Part shown: in pieces, positions 8,267 through 18,100 of the stretch | How the letters are laid out: each line of letters opens with the position of its first letter | How positions within the stretch are numbered: the stretch's first letter is position 1 | Origin: Armatimonadota bacterium | GTDB taxonomy: Bacteria; Armatimonadota; Fimbriimonadia; Fimbriimonadales; Fimbriimonadaceae | Length of the DNA: 64,000 nt | Assembly (NCBI GenBank): GCA_018268375.1 | Contig: JAFDWS010000002.1 | Coordinates: forward strand, 558,001-622,000 | Reading direction: 5' to 3' | Translations under genes and position numbers: made by a program | Notes under the pieces: generated by a model | The model's database searches: none | What the model saw: only the letters and a program-made list of their open reading frames with translations | What the model was told of the DNA's origin: nothing

Positions 8267-9850
8267 TCAATCCACGCCTTCGCGTGCTGCGACCTCAACG
8301 TCGTAAAGGCTGGCGAGCTCATATGCATCAAGAATCTCGATAGACTCCAGCTTCTCGACTAAGGCCCGCGTATCGCCACCGTCAGGGACCGCGAGCGCAC
8401 CGAGCACTTCAAACTTGTGGTCGAGGATGCCCCGAAGGTCGGCGCTCGTGTTCCGCGCGTGGCCTGCTGGAAACATGACGAGGCCAGAGTCCAGTTCCCT
8501 TCCGCCTGCCTGGACCCGCAAGCTTGTAGGGATCCCCTCCGGATATTTGGCGTCGTACTCGGGCCCTCCGTGCTGGAAGTCGATGATGTCCATCAGCTTC
8601 CTTGTCATGGGATGGTAGACCGCGGTGTCGTCGACCTTGTAATCGTAAGGCGAAAGCATCAGTTGTTTCCAAACTTCATCGCCCTTTGACGACACCGAGC
8701 CCGCCTCGATCGCCTTGCGCAAGAGGGTCGCCACGATATAAGCCATGGAATGGTCTGCACTCTGCCTGGTGGTCGGGTTCTTCTTCATGGGGTTACCGAT
8801 GATGCCGAACGCGGGCTCGTAGGCGACGATCGTGATGCGCTCGATCGCTTGTCCTTGGTTCGCGAGGAGATCGGGGTGCGCGGCCAGCATGTCGATCAAG
8901 GCTTGCAGGGCCCCGGCCGACTGGTGCTCGTAGAGTCCGAGCTTAAAATGCATCCCCATGATGGCAAAGTCGTCGCCCGAGTGCGAGAGGACGACTTCGA
9001 ACGGCGAGTCGCCCTGTTCTTTCCATCGCTCCGCGCCAGAAGTGGTCGGCTCGAAGAAGCGGAAGATGGCTTCGGGATTGCGGAAGATATCTTTGGGTCC
9101 GACGAACCCGCTCATGGCCCGCTTCATGAACAGCACTGCGGCCTCGGTCGATATGGCGGCGGACGCTCCTTTCGAGTCGCTCAGTTGCTTGCCGGCTCGG
9201 ATCGCGCGCCAGGGAATGGCGTGCGCCACGAACATTCCGATCGCGCTTTCGATCTGCTCGGGAGTGGCACCGAGCAAGGCACCATAAGTCGCGGCGCTGG
9301 CGATCGCGCCATGGACGACATGGTCGATCTTATAGGTCTTCAAACTAAAGACCTCGGCCAAGCGGCCACGGATCTCGTCCAGCAGCACCATGGCCCGAAG
9401 GGCGGCAGCACCGTCAAGTTCGGCCTGTTGGCACGCTGCGATCACGACGGGATAGAAATCGTTGTGCCCAAACTCTCCGGCGGTGTGGCCGAGCTCAGGG
9501 CGGTAGCCAAAGTTCGTACCGTTGCTGTCCCACTCCCTGACTGCCGATGAGTTCGCGGCGACAGCCTTCTCGGCCCACACCTGTTGGTTGCTCCCGAAGA
9601 CGAACGCTCCCTTTCGCGGGTCCGATACGCGGTATTCGAGGGCCTCATTGCGGAGAATGGTCGGTGCGTTGGTCTGGAGCGCCAAAGCGCTGAGCCCACA
9701 GAGGACTGAGTCCGTGTGGAACCACCGTGTCCGTTCAAGGACCTTTGGACTCGGGCCCGTCCCAAGGCTCCCCGCTATAAAGTCGACGGCGAATTGGCCG
9801 ATTCCAAGGGCTTGATTTGAGTTGCGGGGCAAGGACACGGACTGAGACAT
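8267..9850 (-). CDS. MmgE/PrpD family protein (2-methylcitrate dehydratase-like)
   Basis: A 527-residue MmgE/PrpD-fold protein. Family features include AVREWDSNGTNFGY near the start, the active-site region GHNDFYPVVIAACQ, and the motifs YKIDHVVHGAIASAATYGALLG and AIPWRAIRAGKQLSDSKGASAA. In propionate catabolism PrpD dehydrates 2-methylcitrate, but no prpBC genes are nearby, so the substrate is unassigned. I chose ATG 9850; an upstream in-frame extension reads as low-quality sequence and would overlap the promoter of the divergent vWA gene. Confidence 0.85.
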   Translation of the reverse strand: MSQSVSLPRNSNQALGIGQFAVDFIAGSLGTGPSPKVLERTRWFHTDSVLCGLSALALQTNAPTILRNEALEYRVSDPRKGAFVFGSNQQVWAEKAVAANSSAVREWDSNGTNFGYRPELGHTAGEFGHNDFYPVVIAACQQAELDGAAALRAMVLLDEIRGRLAEVFSLKTYKIDHVVHGAIASAATYGALLGATPEQIESAIGMFVAHAIPWRAIRAGKQLSDSKGASAAISTEAAVLFMKRAMSGFVGPKDIFRNPEAIFRFFEPTTSGAERWKEQGDSPFEVVLSHSGDDFAIMGMHFKLGLYEHQSAGALQALIDMLAAHPDLLANQGQAIERITIVAYEPAFGIIGNPMKKNPTTRQSADHSMAYIVATLLRKAIEAGSVSSKGDEVWKQLMLSPYDYKVDDTAVYHPMTRKLMDIIDFQHGGPEYDAKYPEGIPTSLRVQAGGRELDSGLVMFPAGHARNTSADLRGILDHKFEVLGALAVPDGGDTRALVEKLESIEILDAYELASLYDVEVAAREGVD

Positions 9851-9933
9851 AGACCGGGCCGGAAGGGTACCCATTGCGGTCTGACGGCCACTGCCCCTAG
9901 CGCAACGGCGGCACAAATCCGCTGTAGAATGAG

Positions 9934-10617
9934 TTGAAGAGCGACGTGACAAGCGGCCCTGAACTCGAACCTTTGGGCGACGAGATGTTCTTGAACACGG
10001 AGCGCCGGTGCCCGGTTGTCCTCCTCTTGGACACCTCTTCGTCCATGTCGCCGTTCATCAACGTCGTCAACCAAGGGCTCCGTGACTTACGAGACGACTT
10101 GAAGTCCGACTTGCTCGCATCGCAGAGGGTCGAGCTGGCGGTCGTCACATTTGGGCCCGTCCAATTGGTCCAGGACTTCGTCACGGTCGATCAGTGGGTT
10201 CCACCGAAGCTCCTCGCCTCTGGCAACACGCCGCTCGGTGAGGCCCTTCTCTTCTCGCTCAGGCAGATCCATTTGCGGAAGGCTGCCTACCGAGAGGCCG
10301 GAATCCCGTACTACCGTCCTTGGATTTGGCTGGTCACGGACGGCGACCCGACAGATGTGTGGCACAAGGCCCTGCCTGACATCCAAGCCGAGGTCGCGCG
10401 CGGTGGGCTGGAGATGTTTACGATCGGAACGGACAACGCCAACTTCTCGATCCTTGGTGAGATCAGTAGCCCGAGGAGTCCGATTCGCCTGCGTCACGCT
10501 CACTATCGCGAGATGTTCGTTTGGCTCTCACAGTCCCTCAAGCCAGTCTCGAGGAACGAACCCGGGAGCACCCTTCGCCTGCCAGTGCCGACCGAATGGG
10601 GCGAGATCGTCACCTGA
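9934..10617 (+). CDS. vWA-domain protein (TerY-like), first gene of a TerY-P triad
   Basis: A 227-residue von Willebrand factor A domain. The MIDAS metal site is complete: DTSSSM (DxSxS) near residue 34, the Thr in GNTPLGEAL and the Asp in VTDGDPTD. Cytosolic single-domain vWA proteins of this size are called TerY and occur with a PP2C phosphatase and a kinase in tellurite/stress-linked operons. The start is uncertain: TTG 9934, GTG 9946 or ATG 9985. It lies 10 bases upstream of the PP2C gene, so the two are co-transcribed. Confidence 0.85.
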   Translation: MKSDVTSGPELEPLGDEMFLNTERRCPVVLLLDTSSSMSPFINVVNQGLRDLRDDLKSDLLASQRVELAVVTFGPVQLVQDFVTVDQWVPPKLLASGNTPLGEALLFSLRQIHLRKAAYREAGIPYYRPWIWLVTDGDPTDVWHKALPDIQAEVARGGLEMFTIGTDNANFSILGEISSPRSPIRLRHAHYREMFVWLSQSLKPVSRNEPGSTLRLPVPTEWGEIVT

Positions 10618-10627
10618 CCTCTCGACC

Positions 10628-11371
10628 ATGGCCTGGACGTTCGCCTCAGCGACCCGACTCGGAACGGTCCACTCGAGCGGCCCGTGCCAAGACTTTGCCG
10701 CGTGCATGGCCAAGGGCAACAGCTTCGTGGCAGTGGTGGCCGACGGCGCGGGAAGCGCCGAGTTCGGCGCGGAAGGGGCTGAGACGGTTTGCAAGGCGTT
10801 CTTGGACGCATCGAAGAAGCTCTTACGAAACCCAGCGAAGGCAAAGGACGCCACGATCAAAGATGTCGTGGTCTCGGTGATCACGGCCGTCGAAGCCCGT
10901 GCCAAATCGAAGCGAAAGCCAGTCGCGAGTTTCAGCAGTACGATGGTCGGGGTGGTCGTCGGGTCGAACACCGCACTCGTCGTGCAGATTGGCGATGGCG
11001 CGGCCGTCCTCGAGGTGGATGGCCAGTTCCATGTGCCAGTCTGGCCCAATGACAGCGAGTTCCTTAATGCCACGTGCTTCGTCACCAGCCCCGCTGCCCG
11101 CGAGCATGTCGCGGTGGCCAGGATAGACCGCAGGGTCGACACCGTGGCCGCCTTCTCCGATGGTCTCCAGCTTCTTGTTCTGGACGGTAAGACACGCACC
11201 GCGCACGAGCCGTTCTTCGCCTCCGTCCGCAACAACCTTGCAACTCTGGAAGGGCACGACGAACGGGCGTCGGATTGGCTTGGGAGTGTGCTCGCCTCGA
11301 ATCCTGTAACGAGCAGGACGGACGACGATACGTGCCTCGTGATCGGAAGGAGGACGCGTGGCGGTCAGTAG
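10628..11371 (+). CDS. PP2C-family serine/threonine phosphatase, second gene of the triad
   Basis: A 247-residue PP2C-type phosphatase. Metal-binding aspartates are seen in GPCQD, VVADGAGSAEFG, AAFSDGLQ and RTDDDTCLVI, the canonical order for this family. The start ATG 10628 sits just after the vWA stop; a longer in-frame frame runs back into the vWA gene but is only its shadow. Its product should remove phosphate from targets of the adjacent kinase. Its end overlaps the kinase start by 14 bases, which implies translational coupling. Confidence 0.9.
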   Translation: MAWTFASATRLGTVHSSGPCQDFAACMAKGNSFVAVVADGAGSAEFGAEGAETVCKAFLDASKKLLRNPAKAKDATIKDVVVSVITAVEARAKSKRKPVASFSSTMVGVVVGSNTALVVQIGDGAAVLEVDGQFHVPVWPNDSEFLNATCFVTSPAAREHVAVARIDRRVDTVAAFSDGLQLLVLDGKTRTAHEPFFASVRNNLATLEGHDERASDWLGSVLASNPVTSRTDDDTCLVIGRRTRGGQ

Positions 11372-13334
11372 CAAGGCATTGCCCGAGGTCTACGGTTCCA
11401 ACGGCCCGCTTCAACTTGCCGCCTCGCTCGGCCAAGGAGGCGAGGGCAGTGTTTATGGACTGGTCGGAGACGCGACACTCGCGGTCAAAGTCTTCCGCGA
11501 GACGAACGAAGACAGGATCGACAAGCTCATGGAGCTTGTCGCCATGGACAACCCGAGGTTACGGCTGGCGGGGGCATGGCCCCACCTGCTCCTGACCGGC
11601 CATGACGGATCGGTCGTGGGCTATCAAATGGAGTTCCTCCAGGGCTGGGTGCCTCTGTTCTCCGTCTACCAGGTCCGGAGCCGCCTCCGTATCCTGCCCA
11701 ACGCTTCGTGGAGCTACTTGATCCGGGTGGCCCGTAACCTTACGACGTGCGTCCACTACATTCACGAGGCTGGGCTCGTGATCGGAGACCTCAACGAGTC
11801 GAACGTGCTTGCCGACTCGAGGGGCATGGCGAGACTGATCGACGTCGACAGTTTTCAAGTCGGCGAACACAGGTGCCAGGTCGGTAAGAGCGAGCTGACT
11901 CCACCTGAGCTCCAAGGTCGATCCCTCCAGAACAGGTTGAGATCCCCCAACGACGACTTGTTCGCGCTCGCAATTCTGTTGTTCCAGACGCTCGTGTTTG
12001 GCCGTCACCCTTACGCGGGCTGCACTGAGGGCGACCGCGAGGCCACGCTCGAATCGCACATTAAGGCAGGCCACTACGCTTGGACGACCCGACGTTCGGT
12101 TCCTGTCCACCCGCCACAAGAGCTTTCGATCGATTGGCTCCCCGCTGAGATCCGCGGGCTCTTCGAGGACGCTTTCGACCCGGACATCAGGCACCGTCCC
12201 AGCGCGATCCAATGGTTTGAGGCCCTCAAGAGGCTCGAGGCTCACACGACCGCCTGCACCGGAGTCGAGACCCATGTCTATTGGAGCGGAGCGGAGCGGT
12301 GCCCTTGGTGCGATCTCGAGGAAAAGTGGGGCGTCTCGCTGTTTCACTCCAGCCAGAAGCGTGTAATGACGCGGCCGGCCAACAGCCTCGACACAGACGC
12401 CTTGCTGCAAGAGCTTTACTCGGTTCCTCCTCCGAAGGTCGTCGAGGCGCCGAAGGTTCCGAACCACGACCAGGTTGAGCCAGCGAAGCTGAAGTGGTAT
12501 GAGCGGATGGGCCCGGGCGTCTTCTGGCTGTGGCTGATCCCGTTCTGGCTACAAACATTCTCAGGCTCTGCTTACTTTCCGGTCTTGATGGGGTCCACAT
12601 TCGCGCTGATCGGACTGCCGAGCCTGTTCTCCCTGGCTCAGCACATCCACTTAAGGCGCAAAAAGGGTGCAGCACCGACAAAGCAGTTTGTTGTTCCCCT
12701 CGTCTACAAGCTTCGGCCTTTGCTGCAGGAGTGGCACCACCTTGCGGAAGTCTCGTTCCAGGCTCGGCGATCGGAGTACGAGCTTTTGGTCGAGGAGTAT
12801 CGGAACGTGGATAACCGAGCGGAGCGCATCAAATTGGAACTGGTCAAACGGTCGCATCGCCCAGAGATCGATGCCTACCTCTCCAAGTTCTCCGTCGTCG
12901 CTTCTGGCCTGTTGAACAATCGAACTTCAGCCGCTCTTGAGAAGGCCCGTATCCAGTCTGCGGCCGACTGCACAAGAGAGCGACTTGAACCGATCGCTGC
13001 CGTCGATTTGAACATGCAGAAGGCACTGATCCTTTGGCGAGAGGACTTGACCAGCCATTATCTTTCGACATCGACGTTCGGTCTCACACCCTCTCAGACA
13101 GACCTCTTGGAGCGAAGGCTGAAGGTCGAAAGCGACCGGCTCGTGAAGAGGCTGAAGCAAGGGCCCGAAGAATTGCGCCAATTGGCCGGGCAAATCGAAG
13201 GGCGTCAGCGCGACATCGCCACCGAAGCCCAGCCCTTGCTCGACGACTACGAGAGCGTCATCCACCTCTTCCGCTCCTATTGCAAAAAGGGCTACATCAA
13301 GCTCGACCGCCCAGAAGAGCTCTACCTGAGCTAG
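11358..13334 (+). CDS. Protein kinase-like membrane protein, third gene of the triad
   Basis: 658 residues. An N-terminal protein-kinase domain (about 20-290) has a glycine loop GQGGEGSVYG, catalytic Lys44 (AVKVF), Asp144 and Asn149 in VIGDLNESNVL (replacing HRDxxxxN), and IDVDSF in place of DFG. These deviations are typical of kinases in vWA/PP2C triads. A possible Zn-knuckle (CPWC) follows near residue 318, then two hydrophobic segments (about 390-430) and a long C-terminal coiled-coil region rich in Glu/Arg/Leu. Start GTG 11358 is preceded by AAGGAGG. The C-terminus converges with the caxA-like gene. Confidence 0.85.
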   Translation: MAVSSKALPEVYGSNGPLQLAASLGQGGEGSVYGLVGDATLAVKVFRETNEDRIDKLMELVAMDNPRLRLAGAWPHLLLTGHDGSVVGYQMEFLQGWVPLFSVYQVRSRLRILPNASWSYLIRVARNLTTCVHYIHEAGLVIGDLNESNVLADSRGMARLIDVDSFQVGEHRCQVGKSELTPPELQGRSLQNRLRSPNDDLFALAILLFQTLVFGRHPYAGCTEGDREATLESHIKAGHYAWTTRRSVPVHPPQELSIDWLPAEIRGLFEDAFDPDIRHRPSAIQWFEALKRLEAHTTACTGVETHVYWSGAERCPWCDLEEKWGVSLFHSSQKRVMTRPANSLDTDALLQELYSVPPPKVVEAPKVPNHDQVEPAKLKWYERMGPGVFWLWLIPFWLQTFSGSAYFPVLMGSTFALIGLPSLFSLAQHIHLRRKKGAAPTKQFVVPLVYKLRPLLQEWHHLAEVSFQARRSEYELLVEEYRNVDNRAERIKLELVKRSHRPEIDAYLSKFSVVASGLLNNRTSAALEKARIQSAADCTRERLEPIAAVDLNMQKALILWREDLTSHYLSTSTFGLTPSQTDLLERRLKVESDRLVKRLKQGPEELRQLAGQIEGRQRDIATEAQPLLDDYESVIHLFRSYCKKGYIKLDRPEELYLS

Positions 13335-14419
13335 CCCCACCAGAAGGCGGCCGCGATCAAGACATAGAGCCCGACAAGCGCGGCGCCCTCAAGCCAAATT
13401 GTTTCGCCGTCGAAGACGATCAGCGCGGGAATGAGGGCGGCAAAGATAAGGGCGGTGACAAGAAGCGGAGATAAGACAAGTGTCATGGGCGCGGGCCCGA
13501 CAAAGAACGAAGCCATGACGAGGACAGGCACAAGCGCGAGCGCGATTTGAAGGGACGAGTTCAAGATGACGCTCATCGCGTAATCCGGCTTGTTCTTCAT
13601 GGCCAGCTGAATGCCCACCAGGTTTTCGATCGCGTTGCCGGCGATTGCGACGATCACGAAGCCGGTGAACGCTTCAGATATCCCCATTGACTTCGTCGCA
13701 GGCTCGAGGGCAGCCACGAACCACTCGCTCACGAACGCGGCTCCGACGCCAGACAGTGCCAGGATCACGAGTGCCAGCCAGAGGGGCCATCCCGCATGCT
13801 TCTCGCCCGACTCCTCGGGTGTCACGGCGGGATTGCCCTTGAGGAAGAAAGAAAGTGAGGCGAGAAAGACGAGCAGCAAGACGACAGAGCACACGAGGCT
13901 CAGCGAGGACTCGTGGGCCGCGGCGGGGGTATGGAGCTCGAAGGCAAGGGTCGGCATGACCAGTGCCGTGCAAGCCAACAGCATGAGGATGGCGATCATT
14001 CTCGGCGGGCCAGAATGGAAGCGCTGGGTGCCGTGCTTGAGTCCACCAAAGAGGACTGCTAGTCCAAGGACCAGCACACTGTTCGCGAGGATGCTCCCGA
14101 CGAGCGCCCCCTTCACCACGTCCATCAAGCCTGCCCGGAGGCTGAAGATGCAGACCATGAGTTCCGGGAGGTTTCCGAGGGCGCTCTGGAGCACGCCGGT
14201 CGCGCCCGGAGACATCCGCGATCCCAATTGATCGGTGGCATGGCCGACGACCACCGCCATGAGAGAAAGGGCTGCGGCAGCGGCCAAGAACGCCACCACC
14301 GGGCCAGCCCCAGTCCTGAGAAGCCCGGCGACAACGGTGGCGCCCAAAGCGAGAGCCAAGGTTGTCAGATCCTTTCTTGACAAGCGTGTCGCGGCTTCTG
14401 CTGAACTCACGGGCCCCAT
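13331..14419 (-). CDS. Ca2+/H+ antiporter, CaxA-like
   Basis: A 362-residue protein with about eleven transmembrane segments. The two CaCA-family alpha repeats are visible: GNLPELMVCIFSLRAGL with GSILANSVLVLG in the first half, and GNAIENLVGIQLAMKN with ILNSSLQIALALVPV in the second. Family members export calcium in exchange for protons. I start at ATG 14419, where the membrane protein with its short basic leader begins; an in-frame extension upstream to 14530 looks non-coding. Its stop overlaps the triad kinase stop by 4 bases (convergent). Confidence 0.88.
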   Translation of the reverse strand: MGPVSSAEAATRLSRKDLTTLALALGATVVAGLLRTGAGPVVAFLAAAAALSLMAVVVGHATDQLGSRMSPGATGVLQSALGNLPELMVCIFSLRAGLMDVVKGALVGSILANSVLVLGLAVLFGGLKHGTQRFHSGPPRMIAILMLLACTALVMPTLAFELHTPAAAHESSLSLVCSVVLLLVFLASLSFFLKGNPAVTPEESGEKHAGWPLWLALVILALSGVGAAFVSEWFVAALEPATKSMGISEAFTGFVIVAIAGNAIENLVGIQLAMKNKPDYAMSVILNSSLQIALALVPVLVMASFFVGPAPMTLVLSPLLVTALIFAALIPALIVFDGETIWLEGAALVGLYVLIAAAFWWG

Positions 14420-14466
14420 TCTAGCCCAGCGACTCCTTAGGAGATTCTTAGAATTTCGACAAAGTT

Positions 14467-14496
14467 GCCGCCCATTGGGAACCATGGGTGGGCGGC
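14467..14496. promoter_or_regulatory. Perfect hairpin in a divergent promoter region
   Basis: Arms GCCGCCCA (14467-14474) and TGGGCGGC (14489-14496) with a 14-base loop lie between the divergent caxA-like gene and the secreted redox-like gene. On the plus strand CGTTTTGTA follows, so it could be an attenuator or an operator. Function inferred from position only. Confidence 0.4.
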
Positions 14497-14544
14497 ACGT
14501 CGTTTTGTACTTAACGGTGCCGATCGGCATCTGGAGTTGGAATC

Positions 14545-15102
14545 ATGACCCGCAAGCCCCTGTTCGCATTTGTCGTTGCCGCCTCACTTGCCCTACCCGC
14601 CCTTGCTGGCACACTCGAGTCCGGGCTCGCCAAGGGCGATAACGTAGTGCCCTTCCATCCAGAACATATTTCTGGCCCCCTGGCCGGCACGGACAAATGC
14701 TTCCCGTGTACGTTCGGCAAGCGGCCTGCGGTTCAGGCTTGGATCAATGGCGACGACAAGGAGAACGTGATCGCCATTGCCAAGGACCTCCAGGCGAACA
14801 TGGACGCGCACAAGGACAAGGAATTCAAGGCGCTGATCGTAGTCGTCACGCCAGACCCGAAGGGCGCCAAAGCTAAGGTTCTTGACATGGTCAAAGAGTC
14901 CGGCGCCAAGGATATCGGTGTTGCCCTGGTCACGCCGAGCCACGAAGCGATCAAGCTTTACAAGATCAACCTCGGCAAGGACGTCAAGAACACTGTCTTC
15001 CTCTATAAGGATTGGGTGATCGCTCAGAAGTTCGTGAACCTCAAGATGGACGACAAGTCCTGCAAAGAGTTCTGCGGCGCGATCGACAGCCTTGTTCAGT
15101 GA
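14545..15102 (+). CDS. Secreted protein with CxxC-type motif (thioredoxin-like, hypothetical)
   Basis: 185 residues with a clear Sec signal peptide (cleavage after ALA, about residue 21). The mature part has CFPCTFGKRP, a CxxC motif in a thioredoxin-like position, an alpha/beta pattern with KEFKALIVVVTP and DIGVALVTPSHEAIKLYKI, and a C-terminal CKEFC. This resembles thioredoxin-fold proteins without an exact family match. The likely location is periplasm or exterior. GGAG lies 9 bases before the ATG. It is followed by a strong terminator. Confidence 0.6.
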   Translation: MTRKPLFAFVVAASLALPALAGTLESGLAKGDNVVPFHPEHISGPLAGTDKCFPCTFGKRPAVQAWINGDDKENVIAIAKDLQANMDAHKDKEFKALIVVVTPDPKGAKAKVLDMVKESGAKDIGVALVTPSHEAIKLYKINLGKDVKNTVFLYKDWVIAQKFVNLKMDDKSCKEFCGAIDSLVQ

Positions 15103-15127
15103 CATCTTTCCCCTGACTGACACACTC

Positions 15128-15152
15128 AAGCCTCGGTCTCAGACCGGGGCTT
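15128..15152. terminator. Rho-independent-type terminator
   Basis: AAGCCTCGGTC and GACCGGGGCTT pair over 11 bp (one G-T wobble) around a 3-base loop, followed by a T-rich stretch (TTCGCTTTCTTT). It lies 26 bases after the secreted redox-like gene and just before the end of the convergent SARP-type gene. Confidence 0.85.
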
Positions 15153-15165
15153 TCGCTTTCTTTCG

Positions 15166-18100
15166 TCACAGGCTCAATGCAGCCCGCCACTCGGTGTCGC
15201 TCCAGCCTCTTCCCTCGGTCATGAGCGCAGACGCTCTCTCCTTGCCGAGACCGGCTGTGAGGGTTGCCTCAAGGGCCTTGACGAACCGCTGTTCGCTCCT
15301 GATGAACTGCATGGCACCAGCATCTGCCCTGGCCGCGCTCGCTCCAAGAATCTTTGCGGCTCTCTCCAGGTCACCCTCGCAGCACACGAGGTGGACCAGC
15401 GAGTGGATCGCAACCAGCCCTCCACCGGTGTCGCTCAGGGCCCGCCACCCTTCGTAAGCTTGACGAATGTTGTCCCTGGCCTCTTCAAACCGGCCACAAG
15501 ACGCGAGGGCGCGACCGAGCGAAGCCCGCTGGTCACACGCTTGGAACAGGCTGCCCACCATCTGCCACGCCTGCAGCGCCGTCTCAAAGTGAGCGACAGC
15601 GGCGTCGGCCCGATCCTGGGCAAAAGCCATCCTGCCCCGTAGCTCTGACCGCGAGCCCTTGGCCGCGATGTCGCCTATCTCATCCGGGAGCCGTTCGACC
15701 TCGTCCATCCGTTGCTCGGCGAGGGCGATGTCGCCCAGCTCGAACTGCGTCCAAGCTTCAAGGTGGGCCAGCGAGACATGGAGGAAGGGATCGTCTTCGG
15801 AAACCAGCTCTGCCCTGGCGACCTCGAGGCTCGACCACGCCCCTTCGAGATCCGCCGAGTAATACAGTGAGTAGCCCTGAAGCAAGGCGACGTTCCCAAT
15901 CGTTCCTGAATCACCAGAGCTCAGCGCCAACGCCATAGCTTCACCAAACGTACTTCTCACCGTCTCGAAGTCACCGCGGCTACGGTGCACCAGAGCAATT
16001 CTGGAAAGGGCAAGAGCCTCGGCGTGAATGCGACCCTCTTCTCGGTACAGGGCTCTGGCCTGTTCGAGGTGCTCAAAGGACTCTTCGAACTGCAGCGTCG
16101 CTTGGTGGAGAAAGCCCACAGCAAAAGCGATGTCGGCGGACAGGTCAGTCGCCTTACTATCCGCGTTCTCACCTAGTGCGCCAAGGATTGCTAGCCCTTC
16201 GTTGGCGTGGCCACGCACGCGCCAATAGCGGGGCATCCGAACAGCAATCTCTAGTTGCGCGCGGCAATCATCGCTCCCTGCTTGATGGAGGGCGGCGCGG
16301 ATGTTCTCCAGTTCGCGGTCAATGGCCTCTACTGCTGCAAGGGGCAGATTTGAGTTAGGGTTCGGCGAGAGCTTCAGCATCCAGTCGTGGACGGCCTTCG
16401 TTCGCCGACTGTCCCGCTCGGCTAGTTGTTTGTGGTCGAGGGATTGCTCCACGTGCTCCCGAACGCTCTGAAGGATGTCGAATCGCAGGGCTGCGCCACT
16501 GTCCTCGATCACGAGCAGCGAATGGTCACAGAGGGTCTCCACCGATCCGATGACGTCTGGTTCCTCACTGGCCGCCGTGGCCATCTCCAACGTCCAGCCG
16601 CCGTGGAAACCGGACATTGTAGTCAAGAGCGCAAGGGCCGGTGCGGGGAGGGAATCGAACGTCCATTGGAAGGCCGATTGGAGAGTGCGGTGGCGCTCCG
16701 GAGCATCAGCGCTTCGGTTTTCGAGGTCCGTAAACCGCTCTTCGATTTGGGTTAAGAGCTGCTGCGGGCTGAGGACACGAAGCTTCGACGCCGCGATCCT
16801 GATCGCGAGGGGGATGCCGTCCAACCGACGGACGATCTCTTGAAGCGTCGCTCCAGCCGAAGGGCCAAACTGGATGTTCGGCCGTACCGAGCAAGCCTGG
16901 TCGCTCAGGAGAAGGACGGCTTCCGAGTCCGGCCCGATTGCGAGGGGCTCGACCTGGAAGAGCCTTTCGCCACTGATACGAAGAGGCACGCGCGACGTGC
17001 AAAGGACTTTCAGGTTCGGAACTTGCTCGAGCATCTTGCTCACCTCCTTAGCGGCTTCGGGAAGGATGTGCTCCATGTTGTCAAGGACAAGCAACAGGCC
17101 GGTCGGCGGCACAAGGGACGTGAGGACGGAAGCGGCGCTCGCGGCTTGTTGCGTGTGGACGGCCAGAGTTTCCAAGACGTGGGACGAGACCTCGTCCGCC
17201 GAGGCGAGCCCGGCAAGCGGGACGAAGTGGCACCGAAGCGCCGATGACGACTCGATCCGCAGGGCGGCCTCGATCGCGAGCCTCGTCTTTCCCATGCCCC
17301 CTATCGCGAGCAGGGTGACAAGCCGGGTCGTCGACTCACTCGACAGCAACTGGATCAAAGACTCGACCTCGACGCCACGGCCGAAGAAGGTGTCGGTGGG
17401 AATAGGAACAGAGAAGTGGGCAGTGATCCGCGAAGTCGCGACCTCGGTCACTGTGCTCACGCCGGCCCTGATGCTCTCGGCCAGTTGCTCGGCGACGGCA
17501 GTTGGCTCGCGTCCTTGCTCCTCGCGAAGCAGACGCTTCATCTGCTGAAACTGGCCCAGAGCGTCGGTCATGCTGCCGAGTCCGCCATGGGCGGTCATGG
17601 CCGCCATGTGCGCACGCTCGTTGCACCGGTCAATGGCGAGCGCCTTGTTGCTTGTCGTGAGCGCTTGGGCATGGTCGCCCCGGCTGTTCTGCGCTTCGGC
17701 AAGCTCGGTCAAGACCGTTAGCCTGGCTGCCGTCAGACGCTCCCGCTCGGCCGCGACCCACAATTCGTCCCAACCGGGAAGCAAAGTCTCCTCGCTGGTC
17801 TGGGCGGCCCGGACCAGCTTCTCTGCCCTCGTGTCTTCGTCCGGCGCAAGCGCTGAGCCCCTCACTTCGGCGTCAAACTCGGAGACATCCACCTCGACCG
17901 CAGAGCGGTCCAGCGAGACGGTGTCTTGGTCAGCGACGAGGATGTCGGCTGCCCGCCCAAGCGCGCGGCGCAGCCGGCTCAGCTCTTGGCGCAGTCGGAC
18001 ACGGGTGGCGTCGTAGAAGTCCTCGGGCCAGAGGAGGTCGGCAAGGTCGGCCCGCAGCATCTTCGAGTTTCGGGCCAGCGCGAGCCGGGCAATGATTTGG

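Noticed and set aside
10151..10627. N-terminal extension of the PP2C protein
   Set aside because: Out-of-frame reading of the vWA gene; the PP2C domain begins at ATG 10628.
11559..12467. 302-residue open frame on the minus strand
   Set aside because: Antisense to the triad kinase; His/Arg/Val-rich composition typical of a shadow frame.
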